Below, piece after piece: positions 1 through 11,800 of a DNA stretch of 64,000 bases. The notes beneath the pieces were generated by a model that saw only the letters and a program-made list of their open reading frames with translations, searched no databases and was not told where the DNA came from. The translations under genes and the position numbers were made by a program. The stretch comes from Argopecten irradians (Eukaryota; Mollusca; Bivalvia; Pectinida; Pectinidae): the NCBI RefSeq assembly GCF_041381155.1, contig NC_091142.1, positions 4,095,778-4,159,777 of the forward strand. The letters are read 5' to 3'. How positions within the stretch are numbered: the first letter of the stretch is position 1; every line of letters starts with the position of its first letter.

Positions 1-119
1 TATAACTTAAGTGTGAAAGAATGCTGTTACGTTAACTGTTTCTTTTTTATTATCATTATTATTTGTATTTACATATATGGGATAAAGGTGTATATAACTT
101 ACTGAGGATTATGATATCA

Positions 120-410
120 AATGCTGATTTTTATGAGTCCCTTGCCAGTGAAACCGGAGGGGTCTTTAATATTGTTTGTCTCCGTCTGTCCGACTGTACT
201 GTTATATATCCAAAAGGACATTGGTTTTCCAGACGATAAATTGAGAAAAGATTAATTAATCTGTCAAAAAACTCATACAATGTTGCCATATTAGATTATA
301 CAGTCTGAGATTGAATATGGGGGTCAAAAGGTCAATTTGAAAATACAACGGATCTGTAGCTAGTTGGACTTTCATAATTGTAAGGTCAAAGTTTAGTTCA
401 CCATGCACGT
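120..410. repeat. Probable interspersed repeat fragment upstream of copy A exons
   Basis: The stretch has a run of CCGTCTGTCC-type pyrimidine repeats followed by a GGGGGTCAAAAGGTCAA motif. This combination resembles dispersed repeats I associate with mollusc genomes. No terminal repeats or target duplication could be defined. It lies in what should be an intron or upstream region of pseudogene copy A. The identification is by resemblance only. Confidence 0.35.
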
Positions 411-474
411 CTGCTGGGATCGCCAGCGGATATCGTTAGGTTTAATTCAGTATCCATGTGTTTATTTGATACAG

Positions 475-3400
475 GTTCGGAAATGGTTACCAAATTTTTC
501 AATGAATCAGGACAAAGACAGTACCAACCCTCTTAGTGACGTGTCATATGATGACCACGTTATGAAACAACTCCGCCAGAAACGGTGATATGGAGAAAGG
601 ACAAAAGTAAGATAACCAATTTAAATATTACACAATAATATCTCCATTTGAAAGCTGAAAGTTCTAACGTCCAATGTTTACAAATGGTGTTTCCATGAAC
701 TTTTTGTAATCGAAGGTTGGAAAGTAGAACACTAGTACAAAACGCAATGGCAAAGAATGTGTACCAAATGTCTTCCACGATAAGTGGTAAATAACTTCTG
801 GTCACTAGCAGTCTGTTTTTTGTAATTATGATAGGAACACCTCGAAGAAATACTTAAGACATCAATCTGCATATTTCCGTACTAAGAGATCCAAGTGTGT
901 GATTCTTCCTCTTTACAGAGGATTTTCACTTATTGAACAATATTTATGAGAATCAAATACGGTATTACTCTCCAAAATTGTATTTTCCTACCTTAGCTTA
1001 TAGGATCAGTGACATCTCAGCTAACGGCATAACATTCTCAATTTATAAGTAGACGAATTATGCTGCTTTAAAAACTATCTGGTTTTATTATGAAAGGCTT
1101 TGTCTGCGATTTGAAGTCCATGGAGGCGGCCATTTTATATCAAGAAATGTCCAAACACATGCCACACATTCAGTACCTTACCCTAAAACGTCTTCTTTGA
1201 GGGAATTATGTTACTGGTATGATAATGCCCCACCTCAACACTGCCTGGAGCATTCCTCCTGTGTGACAGAACCACTGGACACGTTCAGTCGTATCCTGAC
1301 CAGTCGGGACCTCACAGTGACCTTCACAGGCTGGAATGACCCCTCTCCTGTACCGGGAGACCCGAAGTTCGCTTCCGGTATACACACATACGTGATAAAC
1401 ATGTATGAGGTTACAGAATCTGGGTCTGATTGCCTTGACGTTGGAAGAACTCCTATTATACCAGAACTTGAGAACGAGAATTTGACTCAAGTCAAGGTCA
1501 GTATTCCCTCAAATTTACCAAATCCAGCTATGTACGCTTTAGTTTTAGATGTGACGGACGTTGCTAACAATGTGCGACAAGCTCGAAGATTCGTCATATT
1601 TGACAACTCATCAACTGTAATGGCGAGAGATGACAAGCCTTTCTACTCCACAACAGCCTCTCAGAAAGCCAACCACAAGTGGCAAACAAACCTTGAACAG
1701 ATATGTTACTCCTGGACCGACAAATACTACAACGATAAATTCCATAAACTGAATTTCTAAAAACCAATAATGAGACGATCCACAAGGTTTGATATCTGGT
1801 GTGTATGAACCCAACAACTAGAATCCTTCCCGTATCAGGAACTGAAAACATCCACGGCATCATGAGGTTTTATTACACACTAAGACGGGATGGGATGGTT
1901 ATAAATAAGTCAGACGTTCCGGACTTTACGCCACAGAAGTTATGCGTCTCACCGAAATTAACTGATGGGGAAACTTATCGTTTAGATTTAGTGGCAGAGG
2001 ATGTGATGACCCATATCTATACAGACTCCCTGGTTACTTAAATTGACTCCACTGAACCTGACTTAGTCGATAATTGGCTTGAGAAAAACGGATATGAGCG
2101 ACTCTTTGTACATAACAGTATCGACTTGTCTAAATTGATTCTCACATTCGAGGCTTCCGATATCCACAGTGGTATTTACTCCGTAGACTGGTCTCTTGGT
2201 GCAACTTTTGGAGGGAACAATATTGGACAGGACTCCATTGGTGTACAGCGGCTCAGCCCGAACGTAAGTATCTCTTCATTTCTGTCGTGTGAATGTCCCG
2301 CCAAAACCGTTTAATTACAACAATGTTGATTCAAGTACTCCCTATCATCAACGTGTATTTCTTTAACTGGTACTGACATATCGAGGACAGAAAATCTTAA
2401 TTGTATAGTCAGATCCATGTTAAATCAGTTTCATAGAAAATTTGAAAGTTTGACTTTCCTTTTTGAAAACCCTTGTATGATCCGCTTACAGATGCCAAAG
2501 TTAAAATACGATACTTTTATCCCTGTAGTTTGAACGCAATAGTCATTTTTTTCATTACCATGTGGCTATTGCAAAATATATGTATATCTGATAATGTTTC
2601 GAAAACAGTGTGAAACGGATGTCGTATTGTTAAATCAACAATTGGATTTGTATTTCAGATCACTTGTCCGGATGCTGTACTGACCTCTTATTGTCCTTCT
2701 GTAGGAGTTTGCTCCTTTAACAATTTCACGCTCCATCTGAACGCACTCGTCCATAACCACACCCACAAAGGAAATCACAACCGCCAGTACCACTTTACCA
2801 TAACAGTTACTAATATAGCTCAGCTTGTTTCTGTTGAGCATTTAGAAATCATGGCTGACTCGCCTCCCGCCCGGGGGTTGTGATGGAAGGGACGGTCGGG
2901 TCACCAGACATAGACTACACTAGTGATAGTAGTTCATTACCGTTGTAGCTTGGCTGGATTCATTGATCCTGAGAGCGGTATAAAGTTGTATAAGGTCGGA
3001 CTGTCGACAGGGTGTTTGGAAATTGCAAAGTTGGACAATTGAATGACAATGTGTCCCGAGTAATGGAACCTCATATCCTGGAGACAACGTTAAACATCAT
3101 CTCGTCTTTCTCTATCAGAGGACGGTAAATTACTACGTGACTGTAGTGGATTACAACAACGCCATGGAACCGTCAAAGCCTGTCTGCTCGGATGGTATCG
3201 TTATGGACAGGACTAAACCAAAGTTGGTCAAACTTACATTACAGAGTGCGACTATGAGAGAGACTATTCTATGTACTGCTGGTAGGGCTTGGTTCGTCAC
3301 AGCAAACTTAACGAAACACGAAATACGTGACACAGCATGCAGTGAAAGTGTACGAACTCTACCACAAATGACTTTGTCTCGAGTCCTTCCCAAGGACAAT

Positions 3401-5280
3401 CCCGAATATAAAACACGATCTTACTCCGACCTGCAACATAAGTGCTTTACATGGTACTATCTATCTCCCGATCGATTTGATTAACCTAAAATGGAATATA
3501 ATCGAGGGTGAAAGCCAAACTCACGAGGTATTCTTTGGGATCGGCTCAACAAAGGATTGTTTATCTTCTCCAGATTTAATAGGTTACCAGAAACTCATCA
3601 CAAATATTTCTATAAGAAACGACCACACTGGCCTTAGTAACGGAGATGAGTTCTTCATCTTCATCAGAGTTACCAACAGTGCCGGCCTTGGTACGACGGC
3701 TGTGATTGGTCCGGTTCTACTTGAACGAGTCCCCTCCTGTTTGTCCTATCACACTGCTACCAAATATCCATGACGACACTTTGATTATCAACTGGACCAT
3801 CGGAGAGTTCCGTGATAACGATCAACATGAGGACATATCGTCCTTTTTCTACCGGATTGGTAAATGGGATTACTTCTTATTCAATTTTTTCATTAGTAAC
3901 TTTGCTAGATCTAAAAAAAAATCAATAAGGAAAGAAAAAAAACTTAAACAAGAGAAAGATGTTGAAGAAAGTGTGTTTTGAAAAATTTGGTATATTAGCA
4001 ATGAATAATTCTCATTTCTTAATTTTAGAGGAGGTTAATTTCTTGACTGGTGCCTGTTTTTACTTTTCAGGTCTAGACGGGAACTTAGTGACCGATTTAT
4101 TCCTCTTCTGAACACTGAATGTAATGGGAGTAAGATGGGAGTAAGTGCTTTAACATTGACGTGTCAGATATACAAGCCTACGACATCCATGCAGGACGTG
4201 AATTCTTTATATTGAAGTGAATGCCTTTAATAAACGCCAGTTATTACTGTCCTGTCGATACCCGAACCATTCTATCTTCTATCTAGTCTACCTCCTGGTC
4301 ATGGGATCGTTTTTGACATCATACCTGGTAACATCTCCCCTCACAAGAGCTACGATGACGTCGATGTAACGTTAGCGTCATCTCAAGTATGTGTTGCGTG
4401 GGAGGGATTTGAACATCATGGCGGTGTTTCCTATGAATTCGGAGTTGGACAATCTCCTGGAACTGATGCCGTTGTTTTCGTTTCACCAAAATAAGCAATA
4501 CCGGCGTTCATTTTTTGATACAGTTTACTAACCTGACCAAGTATACACAATATTTCCTCAACAGTCCGAGCGTCGTCAACAGGAGGAAGAAGGGTACGCG
4601 TAATTTTCAGGACGGTTTAAGTATGGTCAACGAAGCGACGATATTGATTTTCAAATTATTACATGGTTTATTGATGGGGAAGGATGTTCTGGACGCGCAC
4701 ACAATTCTAAAAGAAACCGTCGCCTTTTCACAAACAAAAGAATTAGCCATTAAAATTCCAGCCAACGCAACATTTCCATAATAGGAACAAACATATTACC
4801 TTTAATAACCAAACTCGAGCGGTTTCCATTTCTTTGATTTTTTATTTAACAAAGAAGCTATCATTCACACTAGGACCTCAGAGACAGCATAAAACAACAA
4901 TATGTACACAGCTTTTACATCCGATGATTGCGCTCCCCCACGCTACATCAAACGTGTCATTCCAATGTACAAATAAGAAATTTCTCCTGATCAGATGTAT
5001 ACGTGAGCATAGAGCTGGCTGAGTCATCGAACCAATGACATCAAGTTTGCATCTTATCGGTTGGTTCATGTCTACTCGTGGACAAATGTAGTGAATATCC
5101 ATCAGTAAAGTATCACATTACAAAGAATGAACTAACCGAGGTGTATTATCCACAAAACATTAATATCACAAACTTGATCTCGCCGTACGGCGAAAACGAT
5201 CCTGGTAAAAACCTGCATGCCTACAGTTTTATAAAGAGGTATCGATTAGAGATCCCGCGGGAGGTATATCAACAGGAATA
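475..5280 (+). pseudogene. Copy A: decayed, 3'-truncated member of the PLAT/FN3-like giant secreted protein family
   Basis: Remnants of four exons are recognisable by homology to copies B and C: about 475-606, 1097-2263, 2659-3859 and 4071 to about 5280. The third matches B exon 14681-15875 and the fourth is truncated. Splice acceptors and donors are still visible (TTTCAG at 2658, GTAAGT at 2264), but the reading frame is broken repeatedly. There is a frameshift in the first exon near 500, a stop at 1758-1760 after an indel, a nonsense TAA at 2039-2041 where B and C encode Tyr, and a deletion near 2865-2880 in the PP linker. Further indels occur through 3000-5200. Homology stops near 5280, so the 3' two thirds of the gene is missing, and the PLAT-coding 5' exons would lie left of the window. 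In the second exon it is closer to copy C than to B, for example in the segment around QTHA and YPKTSS. No function is expected. Confidence 0.88.
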
Positions 5281-8000
5281 TACCAAAAAAGGGGATTATA
5301 GTTATATTTATTTTACATTTCTCATCAAGCATGAAGAAGATATGATATTTTTACATTTACTTAAATATCATGCAATGCAGCTCTCCTAACCCAAATCCCA
5401 AAATAACATTTCTATGATTAAAAGCCAATAAAGTGGATCCGTTTCAACGAATCATTATCTTAATACTGCGATTTAAAAAGACGTATGGAAAATTAAAAAA
5501 TAAATGGCGAAAAGTTTGGAAAAAAAACAACAACAAAATACCGTCGTTCTTAAGATGTGGAGTAAAAATGGCATTGCAATGCCGCGTTATCTAAATAACG
5601 ATAAACATGTTATGTAATGCAGCATGTGTAAGCAAGTTTTTTTTAAATTTAAATCCAAGTAAAAACAAAAACACAGTAAGACTGCGTTAAACAACGTTAC
5701 CACATACCTTCGGTTACCCGGTTGCAAACCCCTTGTCTCACCCCAAAGCTTTGAATCTAAATCAGAGTGGAATATGTTAAGCACAACTGTACCACAAGGT
5801 TTGACAGTTTGACTGACATGTCAATTGGTGGTCTCATTTGCGTTGGGTCTGATAATCTTCACATAGATAGTGATATCAACTTTTACATTAAGGTAACTTT
5901 TGTAAACTCAGAGTAAATAAATCCAACAGTCGTGTGTTAGCGATAACACCCGGAAGTGCAATGTAAGCACATTAATCTAAATCTATTGAAAAATAACCAA
6001 TATTAATCGATAATGAGAATTCAGTGTAAAAGTTGTTAAAATCATAAAACAAAACAAAAATATCGGAATAAACTAGAAGATTATATGGCACGCGTTTCAG
6101 TAGAGCAAATGAAATAGTCATGAATATTCATGTTTTCAATTAATGTAATAAAGCAATTGCATATTTGTTTCTTCATGGGTTAAATCAAATTACTGTAAAA
6201 AAACAGTAATACAGTTATAACGAACCTCGGGGGACCAACAAAATATCACTTCGTTATAAGCATAATTCGTTATGCAAATTCTACAAACATATTTTAGAAA
6301 CCTAACATTCACTACGATATAACTCTAGATTCGTTAAACACGTGTTTTACTGCAGTGTTCACATTATAAACGTGTATATGCAGGTTTATAGAGTCTTGGA
6401 CTTCGGGTTTGTTTGAGAGATAAACCAACTTCTGTATAGCGCAGTGGTTTCTGTAGAATTGATACATTAGTCAGTAATATTATTAAAATAACCACATTTT
6501 TCTGTATTTATGTTGTGTGGTAATAGTTCACCGTCTTTGTATAAAGCGATAAGTTACAATTAGCAGTATAATTCAAGATAATATAAGGAACTTAATCCTT
6601 CCACTTTTTCTGTTATTATTAAAATCTTAACTCTAATTGACACGATTATATATCTGATTTACATATATATTCATTAAAAGTAAATATTTTACTTATAATA
6701 AAACCATTTTGAGATTAATGTATTCAAAACTATGTGAATTGCCTTTCATTGTTTATCACGTACTATATATTATATTGACAATAACAAAAACTTAATCCCA
6801 TTTTAGATTGTTTGAATAGCACCGTTTCATGTCACGACACAACCATGTTGATGTGAAAATATACAAATCAGCTTACAATACCAAAACTTGGCTTTATGAA
6901 TGAATTGTTCTAATCCAATACTTGTTATCTTAGACGCAGCCACTAGGCCTAGTATAACACGGACATTATCGCACACGTACCAGTACAATTAGTGATAGCC
7001 CCAATAATCAAATTACCTAATAAGGTATTTCTGTATGTGTATCAACATTAAAGCAGAATTCAAGATATTATAAGGAATTTAATCCTTAGCTTGTTTTACT
7101 GTTTGGTTGGATAAACTCTAACATTGTTTAAAGCTAAATGCGTCCCCTGTACTATAAACTAGCTGTGTTTACTCGACTAATACATAGTAAATAACTTATT
7201 ACTTTACATATAAAACTCATTTTCTATCATATTTTATTATGTTTGTTTTATCAACAACGTCATTAAAAGATAGAGAAAAAAGTTTATACCCGAAACAAAC
7301 ACTAGCCAAATAAAGTTTCCTTTGTGGAGACATTTAATGACTAAGGATTGAAAATATGTGGCTAAAACATTTAGGCTATTTACATAAACGTTTGTGTGTT
7401 GTTGTTATTTTTGCCAGAGAATATCGAAATCGACGTTTTGTTGAGATTATGTTGCTATTTGTATATCGATGTTTATCTTGAACACCAATTTGGTTGAGGC
7501 ATAAAAAATTAGTGCTATTCATAGACAAAAACTTCTTTTTTTACCGGAGCACATCGAGAATCTAATGTTTTTAATTTAAATTACTTTATGTTTTGTGATT
7601 TGTATATCGATGTTAACGTATATTATATATGTTGAATATTATGAAAAACGTTTCCTTGCCATTGGTTATTCATAATTACATGTAAACACACAAATTTGAA
7701 TTACAACAACGGAACTATGATTAGTCTAGATTACATTGCTGAGATCAATTTGTTATTCGGTGTCCGCCGCCTCGCCAAATGCAACATTTTTCATGAACTA
7801 GTATTTTCTCGTATCTCTCCTTTTTAATACCATATACTTGTGATGAAATGTCTATGTGATAAGACGGGGAGTTTTTAAACTCCATTTATCATGAAGAATC
7901 TCAGTTGGTTTAATCATTCTGTCAAAGTCAATCGAGCTGCTATCTCAAACAGGTTGTTATTGTGGTGATTGGTTGGAGCAAGACCTCCTATGATAGGTGT
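5281..8000. other. Gene-free intergenic stretch between copies A and B
   Basis: AT-rich sequence with no ORF or homology that I can support as a gene. It contains a block shared with the 3' flank of copy B (listed separately) and a short CGTTATAA-rich repeat-like patch near 6210-6330. Otherwise I see nothing in it. Confidence 0.6.
5500..5975. repeat. Flanking homology block, copy 1 of 3
   Basis: Diverged but alignable with sequence downstream of copy B (about 26480-26965), and partly with about 46845-46905. Shared landmarks are a GGAGTAAA-x-ATGxCATTGxAATGCC segment near 5560 and a GATAACACCCGGAAGT segment near 5940. It may be a remnant of the flanking unit that was duplicated together with the genes, or an old dispersed repeat. 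Alignment was by eye. Confidence 0.45.
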
Positions 8001-8019
8001 CAGATGAAAACTACATACC

Positions 8020-8073
8020 AACAAGTGACGTACACTTCAGATTGTCACCGGAGACACCCGAGTGAGGGCGGAG
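8020..8073 (+). promoter_or_regulatory. Candidate 5' untranslated leader exon of copy B
   Basis: A relatively GC-rich segment ends at a strong splice donor (GAG then GTACGT at 8074). Copy C has an equivalent GAG/GTACGT donor at 49908/49909, about 0.45 kb before its start codon. In B the next acceptor would be TTTTCAG ending at 8789, joining a leader that contains a short upstream ORF before the ATG at 8832. No clear TATA box is seen; an ATTGG (inverted CCAAT) lies near 7967. The 5' end is unknown. Confidence 0.35.
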
Positions 8074-8831
8074 GTACGTAATGTGGCCTGGTCGATAACA
8101 GTGTGCTTTTCTAAATATCATTTATCTATCATGCTAATATTGTGAAACCATCAAAAGTCTACTCAAAAACAATTTTAGAAACATTATTTAGGATAATGAA
8201 TATGCATTAAGCAGGTGATGAAAGAAGATACAATATATTGTTAATGGTATTTAATATTGGTTATCCTTTTTATCATGATATTAGATATTCTTAACTATTT
8301 TCTACAACTAGTTTTTGTAGTGATATCGTGTATTTATATATGTATTTATTCATGTATATTGCATCGTTATGAAAACTGTATTCGAAATGTGGTCGGGTAG
8401 ATAATAGTGAGCTATTCATAAAAGGTATTTCTTAATGGTATCTATCTATCACGATTCTGTCTAATTTATCATGCTAATTTTGAAATATGGCGAAACTATC
8501 AAAGATTTACAACATCTTGCATACACCGCATATTTAAAATAAACAGTAAAGTATGTGAGATCATACGGTTAAATAATGTTAATGATGTATTTTTTTTCAG
8601 TGATATTTACTCTAATGTGGGTAACCGTTTTACCATAATAGTACTAGACATTCTGAATTTTGAATTATAAATATATAAATGCAATTAATTTATTCTCTAA
8701 TACGGTTTTTGTACATTGTTAAGTGATCAACCTAATTCATCACATCTGCTGCTAACTGTTTTATGTAATCTATTCTTGACAGTTTTCAGATGATACCTAA
8801 GAATATGCTGGTGTGAGCATACACACGGTCT

Positions 8832-11800
8832 ATGATGGAGAGTTATATAACCCATCTTTGGGGCGTTATAATGCTTCTGTGTATTGGTCCAATCACATCA
8901 GGTAAGAAGTAGTGATTATACATCTTTATACTGTAGATAATTATACAAATATTAGTCCGCCGTTGTACTTTAGTCATCAGTTTAAATATTATTTATTTGA
9001 GTATGGAATAATTTTCTTTACAATTCCGGTCATCGGTTTTACTTATATGCATGTTTCTTATTTTAGGTGAGACATATAACGTTACGATAAAAACTGGAAC
9101 AGTATCTTATGCTCCAACTTTCGCTAGAGTAAGGATGGATGTAGAGGGAACAACGGGAAATGTCAGCCATGTATACCTTGGCCGTGACTTTCCACTAGGC
9201 AGTACCAAATATAGATATGTGACTTTGAATGTTGGACGAATAAATCGGATAACTGTTTACAATGATAACAGCGGACCACAACCAGTCTGGTTTATGGAAT
9301 ATGTAGGTTCAATTATTAATTTAAATCATGATTATTTAATCATTACCTTCAATATATTTTATTACTTCTGGAAATATAACACCAGCCACATATGAGTGTA
9401 TCTGTGGGTCATTGAGAATACACCCAACTTTCATAATTTTATGTAACATAAAAAAATAATTCATCTAATCTTAATTAATTAATCTGATCACCTGTAATTC
9501 AACTTTTGGTAATGGACTAATATTTCTTAGAAATTATTTCGCTTTCGTTTGAACCAATCCAATGTTGCTGCAGTAACGTCACCTTTTACGTAATGACCTG
9601 GTAACATTTTTGTGAACCAATGGAAATTCTTGTTATGAACAAGATTTCAATATTTTACACAATATCTATTTACGACAGTTTGTTAGTATTATTTGGTAGA
9701 TTGATAACAAATTCAGAATGTGATTTTCTTTTTCAAGAAAATAGAAGATATTTCAACCTCTTTCTTTCTGAGTCTCATTCAGATATGATTTTACTACTAA
9801 ACGTTATTTGTTTCATATGATTCAGATTGAAATAAAAGATACGTCTTCCGGACTAAAATACACGTTCGAATGTCACTGTTCGGTAGGGCATGGAGACAAA
9901 CGGATACTGAAGTCAAAAGGTATGCATATCATCGGTGATGTTATTAATTTCTTATTAATTTAGATGTATTAACATTTTAAAAACATCTTCGTCATACGTT
10001 ATAACTCTATGTCGTATATATATTGTATAAAGAAAGAAATCATTTAACTAAATGAATTTGAAGAATGGCAGTCGAGTTATCTAGGTAATATTCTTATGTA
10101 GGGAGAAAATGTAAAAAAACGATAGGATACCAATTTCGTTGGCTGGTTAAAAAACTGATTAATGTAAGTCAAAAGGATATGACACAATACTAAGAAACTG
10201 AATAACTACATTACGTAAAAAATCAAACTGATTTAACCTTGAAGAACTGGGAAAATTGTATTGTTTATTCGATATTAGTTTGACGTTCATGTATTGTAGT
10301 ATGTGATTTACAAAACAGAATTATTTAATAATGTTTTTATCGTTTGTTGATATGATGCTTCATAAGAAATCACTTGACACTGCTTGGACATTTACATATC
10401 CTAGAGATGTTGGGTAAATAACTTTAAATGTATAATTGATACTTTAAACTGAAAAAACGGTTCCCCGAGCACCCAATATTCTTTCTCAACACAGTGAAAT
10501 GTTATTAATACAAAGTACCATTTTATGTATTGCAGAGTGTCATTATGACCATCCTATCGACAACTGTTTAACTGACCCTGTGAAAGTTGAATGTCACATT
10601 GGACGATGTACAAGCTGCTGGGATGGCTTTTCAATCGACAGATACAACTGTAATTGTGAGTATGCACTATACTATTATGTTAATTTGCAGATAAGTTATT
10701 GTATAGTTCTTAAATTGCGCGTGTGTAAAATGATGTAAAATGTGAAAATTCGTAAAATACAAACTTTCGCAATTTGATGGGATCCGTGAATTAGAAAAAT
10801 TTAAAACTCCGCAAATATACAGTATGGTATTCAAATCAAGCTGATTATACGTGTAGCATGGATACAGATAACCAAAACTTTAGATAAACGTTTGGTGAGA
10901 ATTATTTTAAGCACTCGTAGTATCCCCTTGGTTTAAATCTTACCACTGCATATGATATTTACTTACATCAGCATATGCGTTTACTTTTGTCTGCAAACAA
11001 CTTTACTTCACGCATACGACACGCCTGTTTTAAAGCGATTTCACAAATTCTGTAAAACAATTATGGTTTACAAACATATTTTTATTATATTTTGTTAAGG
11101 TCTTATGTAGACTAGCTGCATAATGTTCCTACATTCACTTACAATTAGCAAATGTCTGTTCACCAGTAGCATTCGTGTAGGAAAGTCGGTTTTTCGTCTC
11201 TTTGACTTGATCATAAAGCAAATAAACCACAAAATAGTGTGATATAGTAAAAGGACTCTTGCAAAAGAACAATGCATTTAAAAGCTTTTTAAACAATGAA
11301 ATTATTATAATCTTTATGATAAGTGACATAAACAGTATCTTTATCTGTCATTCGTAGAGTACGGTATCCATCCGCAACGCATTTATGCACACAGTACCTC
11401 ATTTTTATCGCCGGACACCATCCACCCGAAACGCGCTTTATATATCCGCTTTTATTTCACAATTATGTTCAGCGTGTTATATACCGCAAGTGAGAAACGT
11501 GAATTTTAATTTGTCGAAAGATATTTACAATTATTATAAAGTTACAAGCTCTGCAGAAGCTTTGAATTGCCAGATGAAAATGATCGTTAAAACAATGACG
11601 TCATGTGTCTTGATTTTCGTTGTTGACAGTTACAAGGTCTGCAGAAGCTTTGACATGTCAAATGAAAATAATCGACAAAAACAAAGACGAACGAAGCTCG
11701 CACGTTCCCTCTGGACAACCAAATAAATGCTCCAATCAGAGAGATTTTTACGGGAACTTACAGGTCAACCACGTAGACACCACAACAATGTTCGATCTTC

